A stretch of DNA of 64,000 nt from Quillaja saponaria (GCA_029379385.1 CM055615.1:2914001-2978000), one strand, 5' to 3'; positions 47,661-60,376 are shown, numbered from the stretch's first letter. Notes: a model not told the origin generated them from the sequence alone. Program-made: numbers and translations.

Positions 47661-48444
47661 GATGAAACACAAAAAAAAACAGCTACATGCACTCTTTTAA
47701 GATAAAAAACTTGTTTAGAATGTAAGATAGGATTATTCCCAGAGGTCGGCCATTCGTCTGTGTATCTCTGTGTTTGTCTTTTCTAATCCCCTTTAAGCAC
47801 AAAGAAGTAATAGCTTTGACAAACCTAGACTTTGTAAGACACATGGTGCAACTAAATACCAATACTATTATAGATGGGTTATCAGCATAATAGAGAAAAT
47901 TGGCAACTAAATTCTAGCTCACATGAAAGTTAAACATGCCTGAAAGGAAAATTATATGAAGTAGTTTTTTGTCACTAACTAGGGGTGACAATTGGGGTCT
48001 GATGATGTAATGAGCCACCTGAATGGCATGAAGTTACTATTCTACAACTAATTCTACCAAACTTATCTATTTTCCTCATTTTCTATATATTAATATCACC
48101 AAATCATTTTTGAAAGTTCGTTCATACTAATATCTACAATTTTCTTATCTGCTATCTCCTGTTTTGCTTAAAACCATAACAATTCTCATCCAAACATCCA
48201 CAGATGGATGCACTTAATCCATGAACAAAATAGTAAAACAAAACACAAATGCATCATCAGTTCAGCAGCTACATGTCATATATAGGCTATAGTTCAATAT
48301 GAGTAAATAATGACTTTTTTGGAGCCTATCAAATGTACTTCCTGCACCAGAGGAAGCAAAAGTTAAAATCTATATAGATGAAGATATCCTCAGAGATAAT
48401 ATTCACTTGAATTCGAGAGAAGAATGATATTGAATTTCCTTTTT

Positions 48445-48830
48445 GGTAAGGAGACAAAACTCGACTTCTGGTATTCCACACCATTCGTCTTAATTTCCAT
48501 TCCGATGTCATGCACACTCCCGATATAATAGTACAAAAAAAGCATAAAGTATATAGTAAAGTAGTTCCAGCCAAAATAAAAATAAAAAACTATCAAACCT
48601 AAACATAGTAAAATAATAGAAACATATCTTTTTGTTTCAAACACATAAACTGTAGTAAATAAAAATTGTAGTTGTAAAATATATTCCCAAATGATAGTGG
48701 ATAAAAATAAAGCTAGCAGATTAAAAATAAAAATCTTCCAAATACCTTTTTGTTTGATTGGCCTGGTGTATGACCTCAAGAAGCTGAAATGTCCTTGAAC
48801 TTGGCGCAGGAAACATTGAGAAAATTTAAA
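48445..48830 (-). other. Exon-like segments, unidentified gene, minus strand
   Basis: Two stretches look exonic. QGHFSFLRSYTRPIKQK (about 48787-48737) is followed by a gtatttgg donor. VHDIGMEIKTNGVEYQKSS (about 48516-48460) follows tatatcgggag. I do not recognise the protein and the reading frames cannot be joined with confidence. They may belong with the segments at 49.8-53.7 kb on the same strand. Confidence 0.22.
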
Positions 48831-50079
48831 TTATGCAAAATAGTCAGAAATCTTATTTTCTACTCTTTTCACCAAATATATAAAAGTGCAAAAAAGGTTA
48901 ACCGTAATTTGCTTACTATCAGTAAAGTAGAAAGTATGTGATGGATCAAGTACTTAAAAAGAAAATGTAGAAAACTTGCACAAATCAATCAACTTCTCAA
49001 AATATTATGGAAGAAAATAAGTTCAGAAAAAAAACTTAACACCATATTAACAACTTCTTGCCTAGTAAATTTTCAATTTCATTTTCTAGCTTTAAAACTC
49101 TCATGAAACATGGGTCAATATAATCAGAAAAAAAATGAAAAAAAGTTGGCATTTTAATAAAGGAGTAAGGTACATCAAGAAACATTAATTTGTTTTTCTT
49201 TATGGATTGAAATGAAGAAAAATTTCAGTGTAGCAACTCCACCAAGATTGATATGAAAATAACTAATAAAACTGCCAAAAGTTAAGCAGCAAAATAAAAT
49301 CCTTTATTTGAGCATTCCTCACCTTACTATGCCACTTTTTTTCTTCTGTTTATTGATAGAAAAAAATGTTATGATAAGATGAAAATGAAGTACATACTTA
49401 TTTGAAGTAGGGGGTTTAGCTTTTCCTTAAATGGTAATATATTGAGCATATGTTCATTGTAAAACTTGGACTTATTAAGCTATTTGGAGATTGCATAAAT
49501 TTCATAAACAATCTATGCATGAAGGAAAAAGACCAACATTGACAAGAGAAGAGGGCGAAAAATAAAGAAAACAAAGAAAGAAAGAAAAGAAAGAATTGTA
49601 GTTATCCTACTTTCTGTTCACTTCAAATGACATGAATTGATGATAGTACTTGCAAAGGACTTAGTTTTGATTTGAACTTCTGCATGATAATCAGGTAGTA
49701 AAATTCACTTTTTAAACACTCAAAGACAAACATGCCACAAAATACCTTTGTTCTTTTGATGCTAATATTCAGTTATATTGAAACATTAAACTTCACTTAC
49801 CGCTCAAGTGTTTGGTTGTTCCTCAGCTACATACAGAGATAGAACGCCAAGCAAAATTCTCAGGATACCATGACAAAGTCTAATATCCTTCACCTGACCC
49901 CATCATCAACCTAAAAGGAATGAAGAAACGAATGAAAAAAAAAATTCAATAATAAAGATTACAACACACAATTGTCTTTGTATCGTACTATAAATAAAAG
50001 TGAACAATGTGACTTGACTCAGCCGGAAGAGATTTCATGAAGTCATTCTTTATTTGGAACTTAATGTCTGTACAAAATT
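48831..50079. other. Mostly non-coding, with one exon-like minus-strand patch
   Basis: At about 49892-49806 the minus strand reads VKDIRLCHGILRILLGVLSL then YVAEEQPNT and a stop, after a tcag acceptor-like site. The remainder is AT-rich, with a purine-only stretch near 49545-49595. No family was recognised. Confidence 0.25.
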
Positions 50080-50385
50080 GGCTACAACAAACTGGAACAA
50101 AAAGGTACATAAAACAATCAAATGTATGTACGTAGAAAACAGGACTAATCAATCTTGACTGAAAATAATTAACATGCATGTAGAAAGAAAAATATTTGTA
50201 TAGCCTTATAAATACTGAATGTTAATCTCAATGTCATGAAACTAATGTTCTCTGATTCATTATGCAGTTATCACTCCATCCTGAAAAGCAGGTGACTTTC
50301 ATCATTTGAATTTAAGGAGAAAGGGGAAGAAACTTTATAAATTCATAAGAAAAGACACATGTCAACAGGAATCCCAAGGAAAAAA
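50080..50385. repeat. Duplicated block E (copy 2)
   Basis: Paralogue of 47265-47660; see that entry for the shared words. A poly-T run at 50454-50476 follows it. Confidence 0.75.
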
Positions 50386-53300
50386 AAAATGGTAATAGAT
50401 ACAATACAAATAAATAGCTCCATATGCCAAAAACAAAAAACAAAAAGGGCTTTCTTTTTTTTTTTTTTTTTTTTTTCATCCAAATCCAAACACTTTTTTT
50501 CTTCTAGGAATTCTATTGCAATTGAGAAAGGTGAGAGAGAACCTTCACATTAAAAGTCCATATGACAACAACAATAACATTTAAGGCTGGAAAATGTTAC
50601 AAAACAAAAATCTTTTGCGGCCACAAAGTACATTGCATTGGCCATCAAAGCTCTCAAAGCTAAAAACCCACATGCCATTAGACTTCTAATGATAATATAA
50701 TATAGAAACCATAAACTCAAAAAATTTCCATCATTTCAAAATTTAACCATAAAGGGGCAATGAAAAATATGAATAAAAAATACATTACAACCATGATCAC
50801 ATAGCTCCACTAAATGAACATTTGGAGCTAGTTGGAAAACAATATTCTAATTTTCATCTGAAAAAGGTTGGGGTTAAGGCAGCTGAGATGTATCTCGACC
50901 TGTTGGATATGATCTTAATTTTAGAGAACTGGAAATATTATTTTCTAAATGGAGAACGATCAGAAAACATATTGGAATGAACACAGGTTAAGGCCATGCA
51001 ATTTATTAAATTGCCTCTGTAATAAACATAAAGATAAATAAATAGATCGTGTCAATATTAGGAAAAATAATTAAATCATAAAAGCCTTATAGCATGAATT
51101 TTTGTTGTATGATCAAATGAAATTTTCTTACTGAAATTTATTTTTATGTTATCTTAGAGTTGAAGTTAGTTGTATATGTCTTCATACATAGTATGTTGAT
51201 TGCATGCTTTAAAACTGTTCATTTTTATCTATACCAAACTCAAGCAAATTTGGTTTAGATTACTACGTATGAGGAAAAGAATTATCAAAGCTACAAAATA
51301 GGTGATTGTAACAATAATGAAAACACAAAATATACAAAAAATTAAGATTTTGAAAGGGCAATGGAAGATATAGGCTTGTAAGCGGTATATCAAATAATTT
51401 GGTGATGTTGAAAGAAATATGTATTATTCACTTATTTAATGATTTATGCAACCCACCAGGGAATGACATGTTGGGAATGAAACATATTAGCAGCTTCTCT
51501 TATAAGGTAATTTAAAGGAGACAGAATAGAGAATCCATAGTTAAAGGAAACTTACCCAACTAAGTCAGAAATACATATCCTCCTCCACCACTTGCGACCA
51601 CAAAGAGACTACATGCATCTAGAAAAATAGTAGAGTTATATATTTACCAATGACAACACTCAGAAAATAAGATTCAGAAGCGAAATTGTGCAAATAGAAG
51701 CTGGACGTTGAAAGAGAAAAAAACTTGTAAGTCAATAGGTTTGGAATCAAAATGACACTTCTATCAAGCAAAGCTTTAATAATGAATAAAATATAAGCTG
51801 AGAGTTGATGTTGTTTACTCATTTTGCAAGCATTAATATGACACCTTTGCCAGTCAGTTGATGCTGTTTACTAATTTTGAAAACATTACTTGCTGAAAGC
51901 TTCAATCATCAATTAACAATATACAATTGGTCATTCAATTCAATCACCAAAGTTGGTAGCGTGATTGAGTAGTAAAACTACATAAATAATTGAAGGAAAG
52001 TTGAAAATCTATTTTAAAAAATCTGTATTTTAAATTTATCAATAAATTCGAAGATATAATAATATTTTTTATAGTGAAAACCAAAAAAAATAAAAAACTT
52101 CCAACTTTAATTTCAATAAATGTTAATCTTCACCTTATTTTGTATTCCATAAATTGAAAAAATATGCATGCCTTTCTCTCATAGTTCTCTGCAAAAAGAA
52201 GAAACAGCCCAGTGCGAGGCAATATGAACTTTTGCCAACCCACCTAACTTAGTCTCAAACACCATTTGATATATTTCTTTATACAATGGTAATGTTCAGT
52301 AATTGAATACATAAGAGAGCAATAAAATCATAGGCAAGAGTCAATTTTTGAATCAAGTTCTACCAAATAGATGTCAAAATTTTTTGTTTCTAAATACATT
52401 GTGTTATACATGTTCAGAAAACTTTTTAACATAATCATTGCTCAATGCATAATGAATCCATACTCAACAGGCTATACCCAAGTACAAAAAAGATTGTCAA
52501 AATGCTCAAATATACCTCTTGCAAGGGTTACCATATCTCTTCTATAAATGTTGGCTCCAGCACCTATAACAAAGTTTAAAACTTAACAAATATATCAAAA
52601 TATTTTTGTAAGAGCATAAGAATATAGATCAATTTTACCTTAAGTCTCTAGTGGTGGACCCTCCAACAATTTTATCAGCATTCTGTGTAGTTATAGAAAA
52701 ATGGTTAGGTGAAAAATAAAATGAAAAATTGATAACTACAAATCTGTCTGGGAGCTTGGGAACATATAAATAAGAGAAAAAGCGATAGCTGAACCTAGAC
52801 TGAAAAACATACCAGCACCAGCTCTTGTATAAATCTAAGTTGGAAGCAAAATTTTGTTTAACCAATTTACATAAAAAGTAAAATTAAACTATTTAGTTGG
52901 AAAAAATAAATGTTTACAACATGAACAAAGACAGATTCTTCATCATATACTTGCAGTCACATTCATTATATCCAAAACCAAAAGGCAAACACAACATGAG
53001 TTCAAATACCAACTCTTCATCATATGCTTGCAGTCACATTCATCAAATACAAAATTCAAAGTAATTAATATCAGAATTGTTTTAACATTAATAAAAAAGA
53101 AAAGTGAAAACATAGAAGAGAAAAAAGAAATAGAGTAAGCAGAAAGAATCGTCCAATTGAGTTTTTGGCGTTTGGGATTTGTGGTTTGCGACTGGTTTTA
53201 GATATGGGTTTCAGCTTCCATTCTCTCCCCTTCTACCATTTCCCTCTCCATTCTACATTTGATGATATCTCCTTCTCATAACTCCAAAACCAAAAAGCAA

Positions 53301-53711
53301 ACACAAACAATTCTGATGCAAATTAGTGCTCAGAACTGCCCTCAAGCAAACTATTATATTCTATTCAATGGGAAGTAGAGGCATCAATCCTTACGAATCG
53401 TGAATCTCCACCAAATTCTCCCCAAATCGCAGTCAAAATCTTGCCCAAATTAAGGAAATACCAACGAAAAAATGGGGAGAGAAATAAATGCAAAGATGGA
53501 GGAATTTATGGAAACCCAAAAATTTTGACTTCCCTTATTTACGAAACAGCATTTAAGGGGAGGGTGTTATGTCTCCTATGTATGTATGGAAAGATTGGTA
53601 CCTTTCTCTGATTCCACCACTTCCATCTCCTTACTTTGCGCAGAGGCCATACTGTCGAGTTTATCAGCCATATCTTGCCAACGTCACATTCCGTAGTGAA
53701 TAATTTCACAC
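50386..53711 (-). other. Possible minus-strand gene remnant: series of exon-like segments
   Basis: Exon-like pieces in 5'-3' order on the minus strand: MADKLDSMASAQSKEMEVVE (about 53671-53600) ending at a gtacca donor; NADKIVGGSTTRDL (about 52680-52636) between acacag and gtaaaa; GAGANIYRRDMVTLAR (about 52567-52515) ending at gtatat; and ACSLFVVASGGGGYVFLT followed by a TAG (about 51616-51560) ending at gtaagt. Signals and composition look genic, but the phases of pieces 2 and 3 do not join in frame and piece 4 has an in-frame stop. I do not recognise the protein. Alternatives are a non-coding transcript, a pseudogene or chance. 51800-51900 and 52935-53035 hold short tandem duplications. Confidence 0.25.
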
Positions 53712-53898
53712 AGTATTCAGCCATGAATAGGAACTACAGTGAGGGAAACCCCACTATACATTGTACAGTGAGGGTCTCCCTCACATTCTAGTTTTGTTCT
53801 CTTGTAGAAGTATTCAGCCATGACCAGGGACTACAGAGAGAAAAACCCGGTGTACAATGTACAGTAGGGCTCCTTCACATTCTCAAAACTTGTTCTTT
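53712..53898. repeat. 97-bp tandem duplication
   Basis: agtattcagccatga starts at 53712 and again at 53809. Both units contain a tacattgtacag or tacaatgtacag palindromic core and a ctcacattct tail. It lies just upstream of the exon-like segment that begins near 53671 on the minus strand, so it could be a duplicated promoter part. Confidence 0.75.
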
Positions 53899-56780
53899 TA
53901 AACTAAAAATAATAATATAGAAGATTGATATATGCACTCTGTAGCTCTCCCTAATTAACAGCATTCTCTTACTCTCTTAGTAATAACTTCACCCCCTGTA
54001 ACCCCTCATGATGATCTCTTCCTCTTTATGTGTGACGATCGAAATTCTGTGATATGTTATGAAAAATCAAACGTATATTGAGTCTCAATATTCAGTTAAT
54101 CTTAATTATATAAACTATAAGAAACAATTAATTATATCTAGATTAGTATTTTAACTCGTGAATTGTAGACTCTAAAATACTTAAAATCGAAAGACAAATA
54201 ATTTACAATGTGTTTATGTTAATTAAAATTATTTTAAACAACTACTTTTGCATAGATTCCCTTTCAAATTATTATAAAAGCCAGAACACCTGGCTTTTAA
54301 TTATATAGTTTCAAATAACAAATTTTCTTATATATCCTATTTATAAAATTGTCTTCAATTTTGAATATAGGGAGATATCAGTAATTATAACCAAAAAAAA
54401 AAATTAAAAAAAAGATCACTGTTGAACTCTACACACATCCACAGTTATCTACCCCTTCTTTGAATTCCTGCTATCAAACATCTTCTCAAAATCCTCCATA
54501 TCAAATAGTTTCAGAGTGTAATTGAAGGTTTATATGACCGGGCAAGTATTGAAAAATACAGGAAAATTTTTTCTTTCCTTTTTTCGTGTCCTTCAACATG
54601 CTGCAGTCACTAACTATGACCCAGAAAAAAAAAATTATTTATTTATCTAACCTGCTGATTTGAAGATGACTACAAGTATGGTGATTGAGGCATTCATTGT
54701 TTTCTTTACTCTTCTGATAGTTATTCTTCATTGTTTTCTCAACAGCTTGAGTGCAATCAGTAAGTATAAGTCTTACATTTAAATTGGTTTTTAGGAGTAT
54801 GATATGTTGATTGTATATTCTAGAAATTTCAATTGTCCAATTTTTCTTTTTGCCAATTACAATAAATCAAATAGGATATCTTTGGACATGGCCAGTATTA
54901 TGTGATTAGAGGCTATGGGTAGAGTAAGGGCAAATTGTCATAGGTAGCTTGAGGTTTTAAAACTTCCATGGGAAAAATACATATAGATAATCTACGAACA
55001 CAATAAAAAAAAAAAAAAATTCTTCTAGCTGGCTTCTCATCTTTGCTTTACATGTTTAAAATCCAGGTAAAATTTTCCTTTTGTTTTTTATTTGTTTCTA
55101 TTATATATAGCTTCGACCTTTTCATTCCATTTTATTTTCTATGGGAGTCAGAATATTGTAAGTCAATGACCATATATAAGAACCAATGAACTTTAAGTTA
55201 TCTAAATTCTAAACTTATACACATCCTCACATAAATACACATAGATATATTTGTCATACATAAAACACAGATTTTTAAGCAGTGGTTATACTTATAAAGT
55301 GGCTTCTAAATCAATAAACAACATATCCACAATTTCTGCTTTTTATAAGAAACCAGAATGAAATTCTTAACATAACACTTAATGTAATCACATTCACAAA
55401 ATTCACCAAAAGAAAGGTAATAAGAGTCAGAAAATCCACCAAAAGAAAAATTTTCTATATATTTGTATAAGAATTAACCATAGCAAGTAGGTATAAGCAT
55501 CCTTTTCCACTATATTTACATCCTTTATCATATTATCTCTTTGTCCTTTTTATCTTGATTTTTATTGTTTTTGCTATTTTTGATTTGAATTTAGAATATT
55601 ATACATATATATATATTCAAGTTTTTTGAATTGAAATGAAGTGAAGTATTTAAAAAAAATTGTGATTAGGCTGTGCAAGGGATTAACAGTGAGCTGGAGT
55701 CGCAAGACGTGCTTCCGAGAAGCAATTCAAGGGTTTTATCACTTGCTACGTGTTTATGGACTAAGGTTAGTTGATGATATATCTCCTAGATGGTGGTTTT
55801 TGCTTCTAATTATTTAATTCCAAAATAGGAATGTGATTGATTTTTTGGGAAAATAAGTGAAAATAACATAACATAAAAATATGAATCTTAAATTTATTGC
55901 CCTGACTTTTTGTTTAGATTCACTCAGCTAAATGGTTATGAAATTGCCATAGGATCAGTTGGTTGTAGGTGGTAGACTTTTACTTATCTTGATCCCAGCA
56001 ATGGGAAAGACAAAAAGTCACGGGCTTACTACTAATTATCTTTTTTCTCTTTGTTTTATTTGATATTTTTGGCAAGAAAGAATTCTCCTATGCTTTTGTA
56101 GTCAAATGAGAAGTAATTGTTTTAGAAATTAATGAAAATCTGTATATTGTATTTTAAATTAGACACTGCAGATAAATTCTACTCTTGCATTTCAGTAAGC
56201 CAAGGACGATGTTGAGTACCTACCCTTTAGTTGAAATAGTTTGGTGCAAGCACACAGTTCTGTGTGGTGTGGATATATGACTGTGAATAATTAATTAAGC
56301 ATGAAAATTTTATTTGATTGAGGCTGATTTGTATGGATTTATTATTCTATTTTATTTTGATTTAATTAGGTTCTGCACCTTTCTTTCTCTCAGTCAAACA
56401 TAGCAATGGTTTTGTCCAAGGGATTGTTTTTGATTTGCAAATCATGTTGAGTAATTCTCTCTGTAAGTATGCATGTGCCTACAAATCTATAACTATAACA
56501 ATTATATAGTGGAAAAGGATGCTTTTTGTTTTTTTGTTTTTAGAAATTTTATATAGTAACTAAAATTAAAGATAAAGTATTCTTTTCAATTCAAAACTAA
56601 TTACTTCTTATAAAATAATATGGTTAAGTTTTATTTTGAATCGTTTTCCATTAGCATTGTCAACAAAATCTACCATTTAAATTTTAATAAGATGTGAGTT
56701 GGTAAATATCTTTCATTACCTTTTGGCCTGTTCAACTCTTATGAATGACTACTATCAAGATTTGCAAATTAATCCTCTAC
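53899..56780. other. Largely non-coding region
   Basis: AT-rich without a recognised gene. A short frame from about 54665 (MTTSMVIEAFIVFFTLLIVI) encodes one hydrophobic segment but lacks other support. A gattccctttcaaatt word near 54250 recalls the TPS upstream block at 38.5 and 57.4 kb. One exon-like segment is listed separately. Confidence 0.45.
55670..55765 (+). other. Orphan exon-like segment, 96 nt
   Basis: Between a gattag acceptor and a gttagt donor, 32 open codons read AVQGINSELESQDVLPRSNS, then RVLSLATCLWTK. Composition and splice signals look exonic and the length is a multiple of three. Neighbouring exons were not found. I do not recognise the protein. Confidence 0.3.
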
Positions 56781-56784
56781 AAAA

Positions 56785-57245
56785 AAAGATATACACAGCA
56801 TCCTCGTGCGTGCTCTGATGATTTTTTTCTTTTTTTAAGAGAAATATGTAAAATTCTTTCTAGCTCATACTCCTGTTTTAATGTTTCCAATTTTTTCAAG
56901 GGACATACTCCTTTATCAGGATGTATATTCTTCACACCCGTGTGCTTCTTCTATTAGCGTGTAAAATTCTAGAGCTGACAAACTCTTTATGTAATGGGCA
57001 CTGTTATATAAGCAATAAAGAGTTTGTCGGCTCTAGAATTTTACACACTAATAGAGGATGTGCAAGGGTGTGAAAAACATACATCTTGATAGAACAGTAC
57101 GTCCCTAAAAGAATTTGACACATTGAAACATGAGTATGAGCTAGAAAATTTTTTAGATATTTCTCTTAAAATAGAAAAAAATATTTGAGCATGCACAATA
57201 GCGCATACAAGGATACTAGTAATGTATATGTGTACACCCCTATAC
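56785..57245. repeat. Long near-perfect inverted repeat (about 200-235 bp arms)
   Basis: The left arm (about 56785-56984) and right arm (about 57011-57245) are reverse complements with scattered mismatches, around a loop of about 26 bases. Matching words: taaaattctagagctgacaa (56960) against ttgtcggctctagaatttta (57027), and tttctagctcatactcctgt against its inverse at about 57130. Frames on opposite strands of the two arms encode the same SSSYSCFNVSN patch, which confirms the inversion. It could be a foldback element or the template of a hairpin RNA. It ends 430 bp before the start of TPS copy C. Confidence 0.88.
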
Positions 57246-57354
57246 AATAATCAAAAAATTTGCATAATGATTCCGCACTCATACAAAAGAAAATATTTAA
57301 TAAGGAAACCTAAACCAACAAGTAAACAACGTACACTTGCTTATGACTAATAAA

Positions 57355-57500
57355 GATTACCTTTCAAATTCACATTAAGAAATAAAAAGTTGGTTCATGG
57401 CCCATTTTGGCAACTACTAAAGTGCCTAATCACGTTGGCCAAAGCTTTTTTGAAGATCAAGGAAAAAAACATGCACCTATTTTGCACTTAAATATTTATT
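57355..57500. repeat. Duplicated TPS upstream block D
   Basis: cctttcaaattcacattaag, tcatggcccattttggca and aacatgcacc match 38465-38640 upstream of copy B. Within this region gatgaaggaaaaaaacatgc (57537) also repeats gatcaaggaaaaaaacatgc (57456), a local duplication of about 80 bp. Confidence 0.75.
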
Positions 57501-57590
57501 TTTTTTCTTCTCCCTAATCGCATCAATGCTTTTTGAAGATGAAGGAAAAAAACATGCACCCTTTAGTTTATATGGTGACCTACTTACAGT

Positions 57591-57600
57591 TATAAAAAGG
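57591..57600 (+). promoter_or_regulatory. TATA box of TPS copy C
   Basis: tataaaaagg, 85 bp before the start codon at 57676, the best TATA match near any TPS copy here. Ironically the gene behind it is the most damaged of the three long copies. Confidence 0.6.
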
Positions 57601-57675
57601 TTTGAATTTGATCCTTCAAATAACATAACTTCATATAAACTAAAGCCATCAACGCACATCCACATTCCAAATACA

Positions 57676-60376
57676 ATGGCAGCCACCAAATTAACTTCTG
57701 TGAGAACAAGTATTGTTCATCGATCTGCAAATTTTCAGCCCCCAATTTGGGATTATGATTACATACAATCTTTGAGTAGTGAGTATATGTTATGATTTCT
57801 TAAATATTTCTATTGTTATTTTTCAAAAGTTTTAACTGCTAGAAGTTTTTCTTGTTGATTTTGTTGTTATTCATGTTTAGGAAGAATCACATGTGATTCA
57901 ATGTGATATTCTTAAGAAAAAAGTTAAGATGATGCTTGGGGAAGTAGAAAGTTCTGTAGATCAACTTGAGCTAGTTGATAACTTGCAAAGACTCGTATTA
58001 TCTTATTATTTTACAGATGAAGTAAAGATAATATTGAACAATGTTTATAGGAATATTGTTATTGACAATGATACATGGAAAAAAAAAATTATATGTTATT
58101 GGACTTGAATTTAGACTCTTATGACAACATGAATATGAAATATCAACAAGTATATTCTTACTTAGAGAATTAATTTAACATATGGAAATTAATCACATAT
58201 ATTATTAACTTGTAATGTTGTGAATTTGCCGAGGTTTTCAAAAATTTCCAAGATTAAACTAGTAATTTCAAGGAATGCATTGGTGATAATATTGAGGGAA
58301 TGCTTTCATTATATAAAGCCTCGTATTTTTAAGTAGAAGGTGAAACAACGTTAGATGAAGCAAGAAATTTCACCTCAAAACATCTCGAGAATTTGCCTAC
58401 AAGAGCAAAGACAACAATATATCATTATTAGTTAAGCATGCCTTGGAGTTTCCATTACATTGGAGGCCGTTAAGGTTAGAGGCACGGTGGTTTATTAACT
58501 TCTATGATCAAAGGAAACATAATATAAATCCCATTATTCTTGAACTTGCTAAGTTGGATTTCAACATTTTACAAGCCTTGTACCAAAAAGAGATCAAATA
58601 TTCTTCAAGATAATAAAATTTACATAACGTAAGTATCCCGTGCACAAAACAAATTATTATTATTTTTTTTATTTTTTTTTTGTCTGGAAGTCATTTTCAC
58701 AAACGGTAAATTCTACGTGCAGCCCTTTCATTCCTCTATAAAAGAGTTTACATTTTCTCCGTATACATAATTGTTCATTGTTAAATATGCTATTACTCCT
58801 TGCTTAACTTATCATAAATGGGATTGCAAAAATTTATACTAATTAAAAAGTTGTCTTTTGGCCATATAAAGGTGGTGGAAGGGCACTGGTCTTGCAGATA
58901 ACTTGAGCTTTGTTAGAGACAGATTAATGGAGAGTACATTTGGCATCCGGATATGTCATTTGAGCCTCAATTTGGAGATTTCAGAAGAACTTCTTCAAAG
59001 CTTTATACACTGATGACTATGTTAGATGATATTTATGATATCTATGATACCTTGGAAAAATTAGAGATCCTCACAAATGCTTTTTGTAGGTTGTAAATAG
59101 TCATTACAAAACCTTTTGTTCTTAGCTTCAAACATATTTTTCTTGGTTATGTTCATTCATATACAAATTTTAATAATTTTGTGACAATTTTCAGATGGGA
59201 TACAAGTAAGATGGATAAGCTCCCTAACTGCATGAAGATATTGTTCCTTGCTATCCATAACTATGTCAATGAGGTTGCATATGACATCCTAAGGAATCAA
59301 GGATTCAACATTCTTCCATGCCTAAAGAAATATGTACGTATTATCATATAGAGTTTATATATCCATGCTATCTCCAACATAATTTTGATTAAATTGAATG
59401 GGAGGCTTAAATCAATTGTGCATCTAATTTTATATGACTGTATTGGTCTTGAGTTCGGATAACCCAAAATGTATACTCAATATCAGGAAAATGTTATTTT
59501 ACAACAAACTAAAATGATTTGCACTGACATATGATTTTGTCATTAATTATATTTTTTCTCATAATGTCTCAACATGAAACAAGGCGATATATTCCATTTA
59601 ACCTCATTTTCTTAGCTCTCAAGATGGTTCTTGCTTTCTCTTACCAAAAAAAAAGTGATTTTATAAATCTTTACATACCCATCATTTCAACATGTCTAAA
59701 TAATTTTCAGCGGGCAGAACATTGTCAAGCTTACATTATTGAGGCAAAATGGTATTACAGTGGATATAAACCTACCTTGCAAGAATACCTTGACAATGCT
59801 TGGATTTCAATTGGAGTACGAGTAGCAATGGTACATGCTTACTTTACTATTGGAATTCCAATTACAAAGCAAGTCCTTCTTTGCTTGGAAGATGAATGCC
59901 TAGACATTTTTCACTGGATATCTGTGATAGTGCGCTTGGCAGATGACCTTGGAACATTTTCAGTAAGCATGCCTAACTAGCTAGCAATATCTCTTTTTCT
60001 GTATATACAATACAAGATCCTTCTTCTCTAGCCATTATGCTTCTTAATGTCTTTTTTTACATTTCTCCCTCATTTTAAAAAAAATAAATAAAATTTAGCA
60101 CGACTTAGAGATGGGAGATTTCAGCAATTCAACCCAATGTTACATGAACTACTCGGGTGCCTCTGAAGAAGAAGCGCGTAAACACATGGATGAAACATGG
60201 AAGAATATAAACAGAGATAGAATTGCTTCCTCTCCCTTTCCTCCTTTGGTAGAAATTTGTGTCAACTTTTCAAGGATGCGCTTCGCATGTACCAACATGG
60301 AGATGGCTATACTAATCAAGTAGATGATATTAAGGATATCATATTATCAATTCTTGTTGAACCCATTTCCCTTTAG
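57676..60376 (+). pseudogene. Terpene synthase copy C (TPS-b type), heavily damaged
   Basis: Exon positions by paralogue alignment: 57676-57789, 57881-58149, 58232-58609, 58872-59089, 59195-59333, 59711-59962, 60099-60376. The N-terminus has HRSANFQPPIW (first Arg of RR(x)8W changed to His) and no transit peptide. Lesions: the intron-1 donor reads tt instead of gt (57790); exon 2 has a frameshift near 58080 and a TGA in the LRQHGF block; the exon-3 acceptor cag reads ccg; exon 3 has two TAA stops and a one-base loss near 58386; the intron-3 donor reads at (58610); exon 4 lost one base near 58935; exon 7 lost 12 bp, 3 bp and 1 bp. DDIYD and RLADDLGTFSHDLE are still readable, again with Asp in the NSE Glu position. 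Clearly a pseudogene, closest to copy B. Confidence 0.92.

Noticed and set aside
48390..48779. 129-codon minus-strand frame with several hydrophobic stretches, as a membrane protein gene
   Set aside because: The middle is AT-rich with Phe/Ile/Tyr bias typical of intron read-through. Only its two ends look exonic, and these are listed separately.
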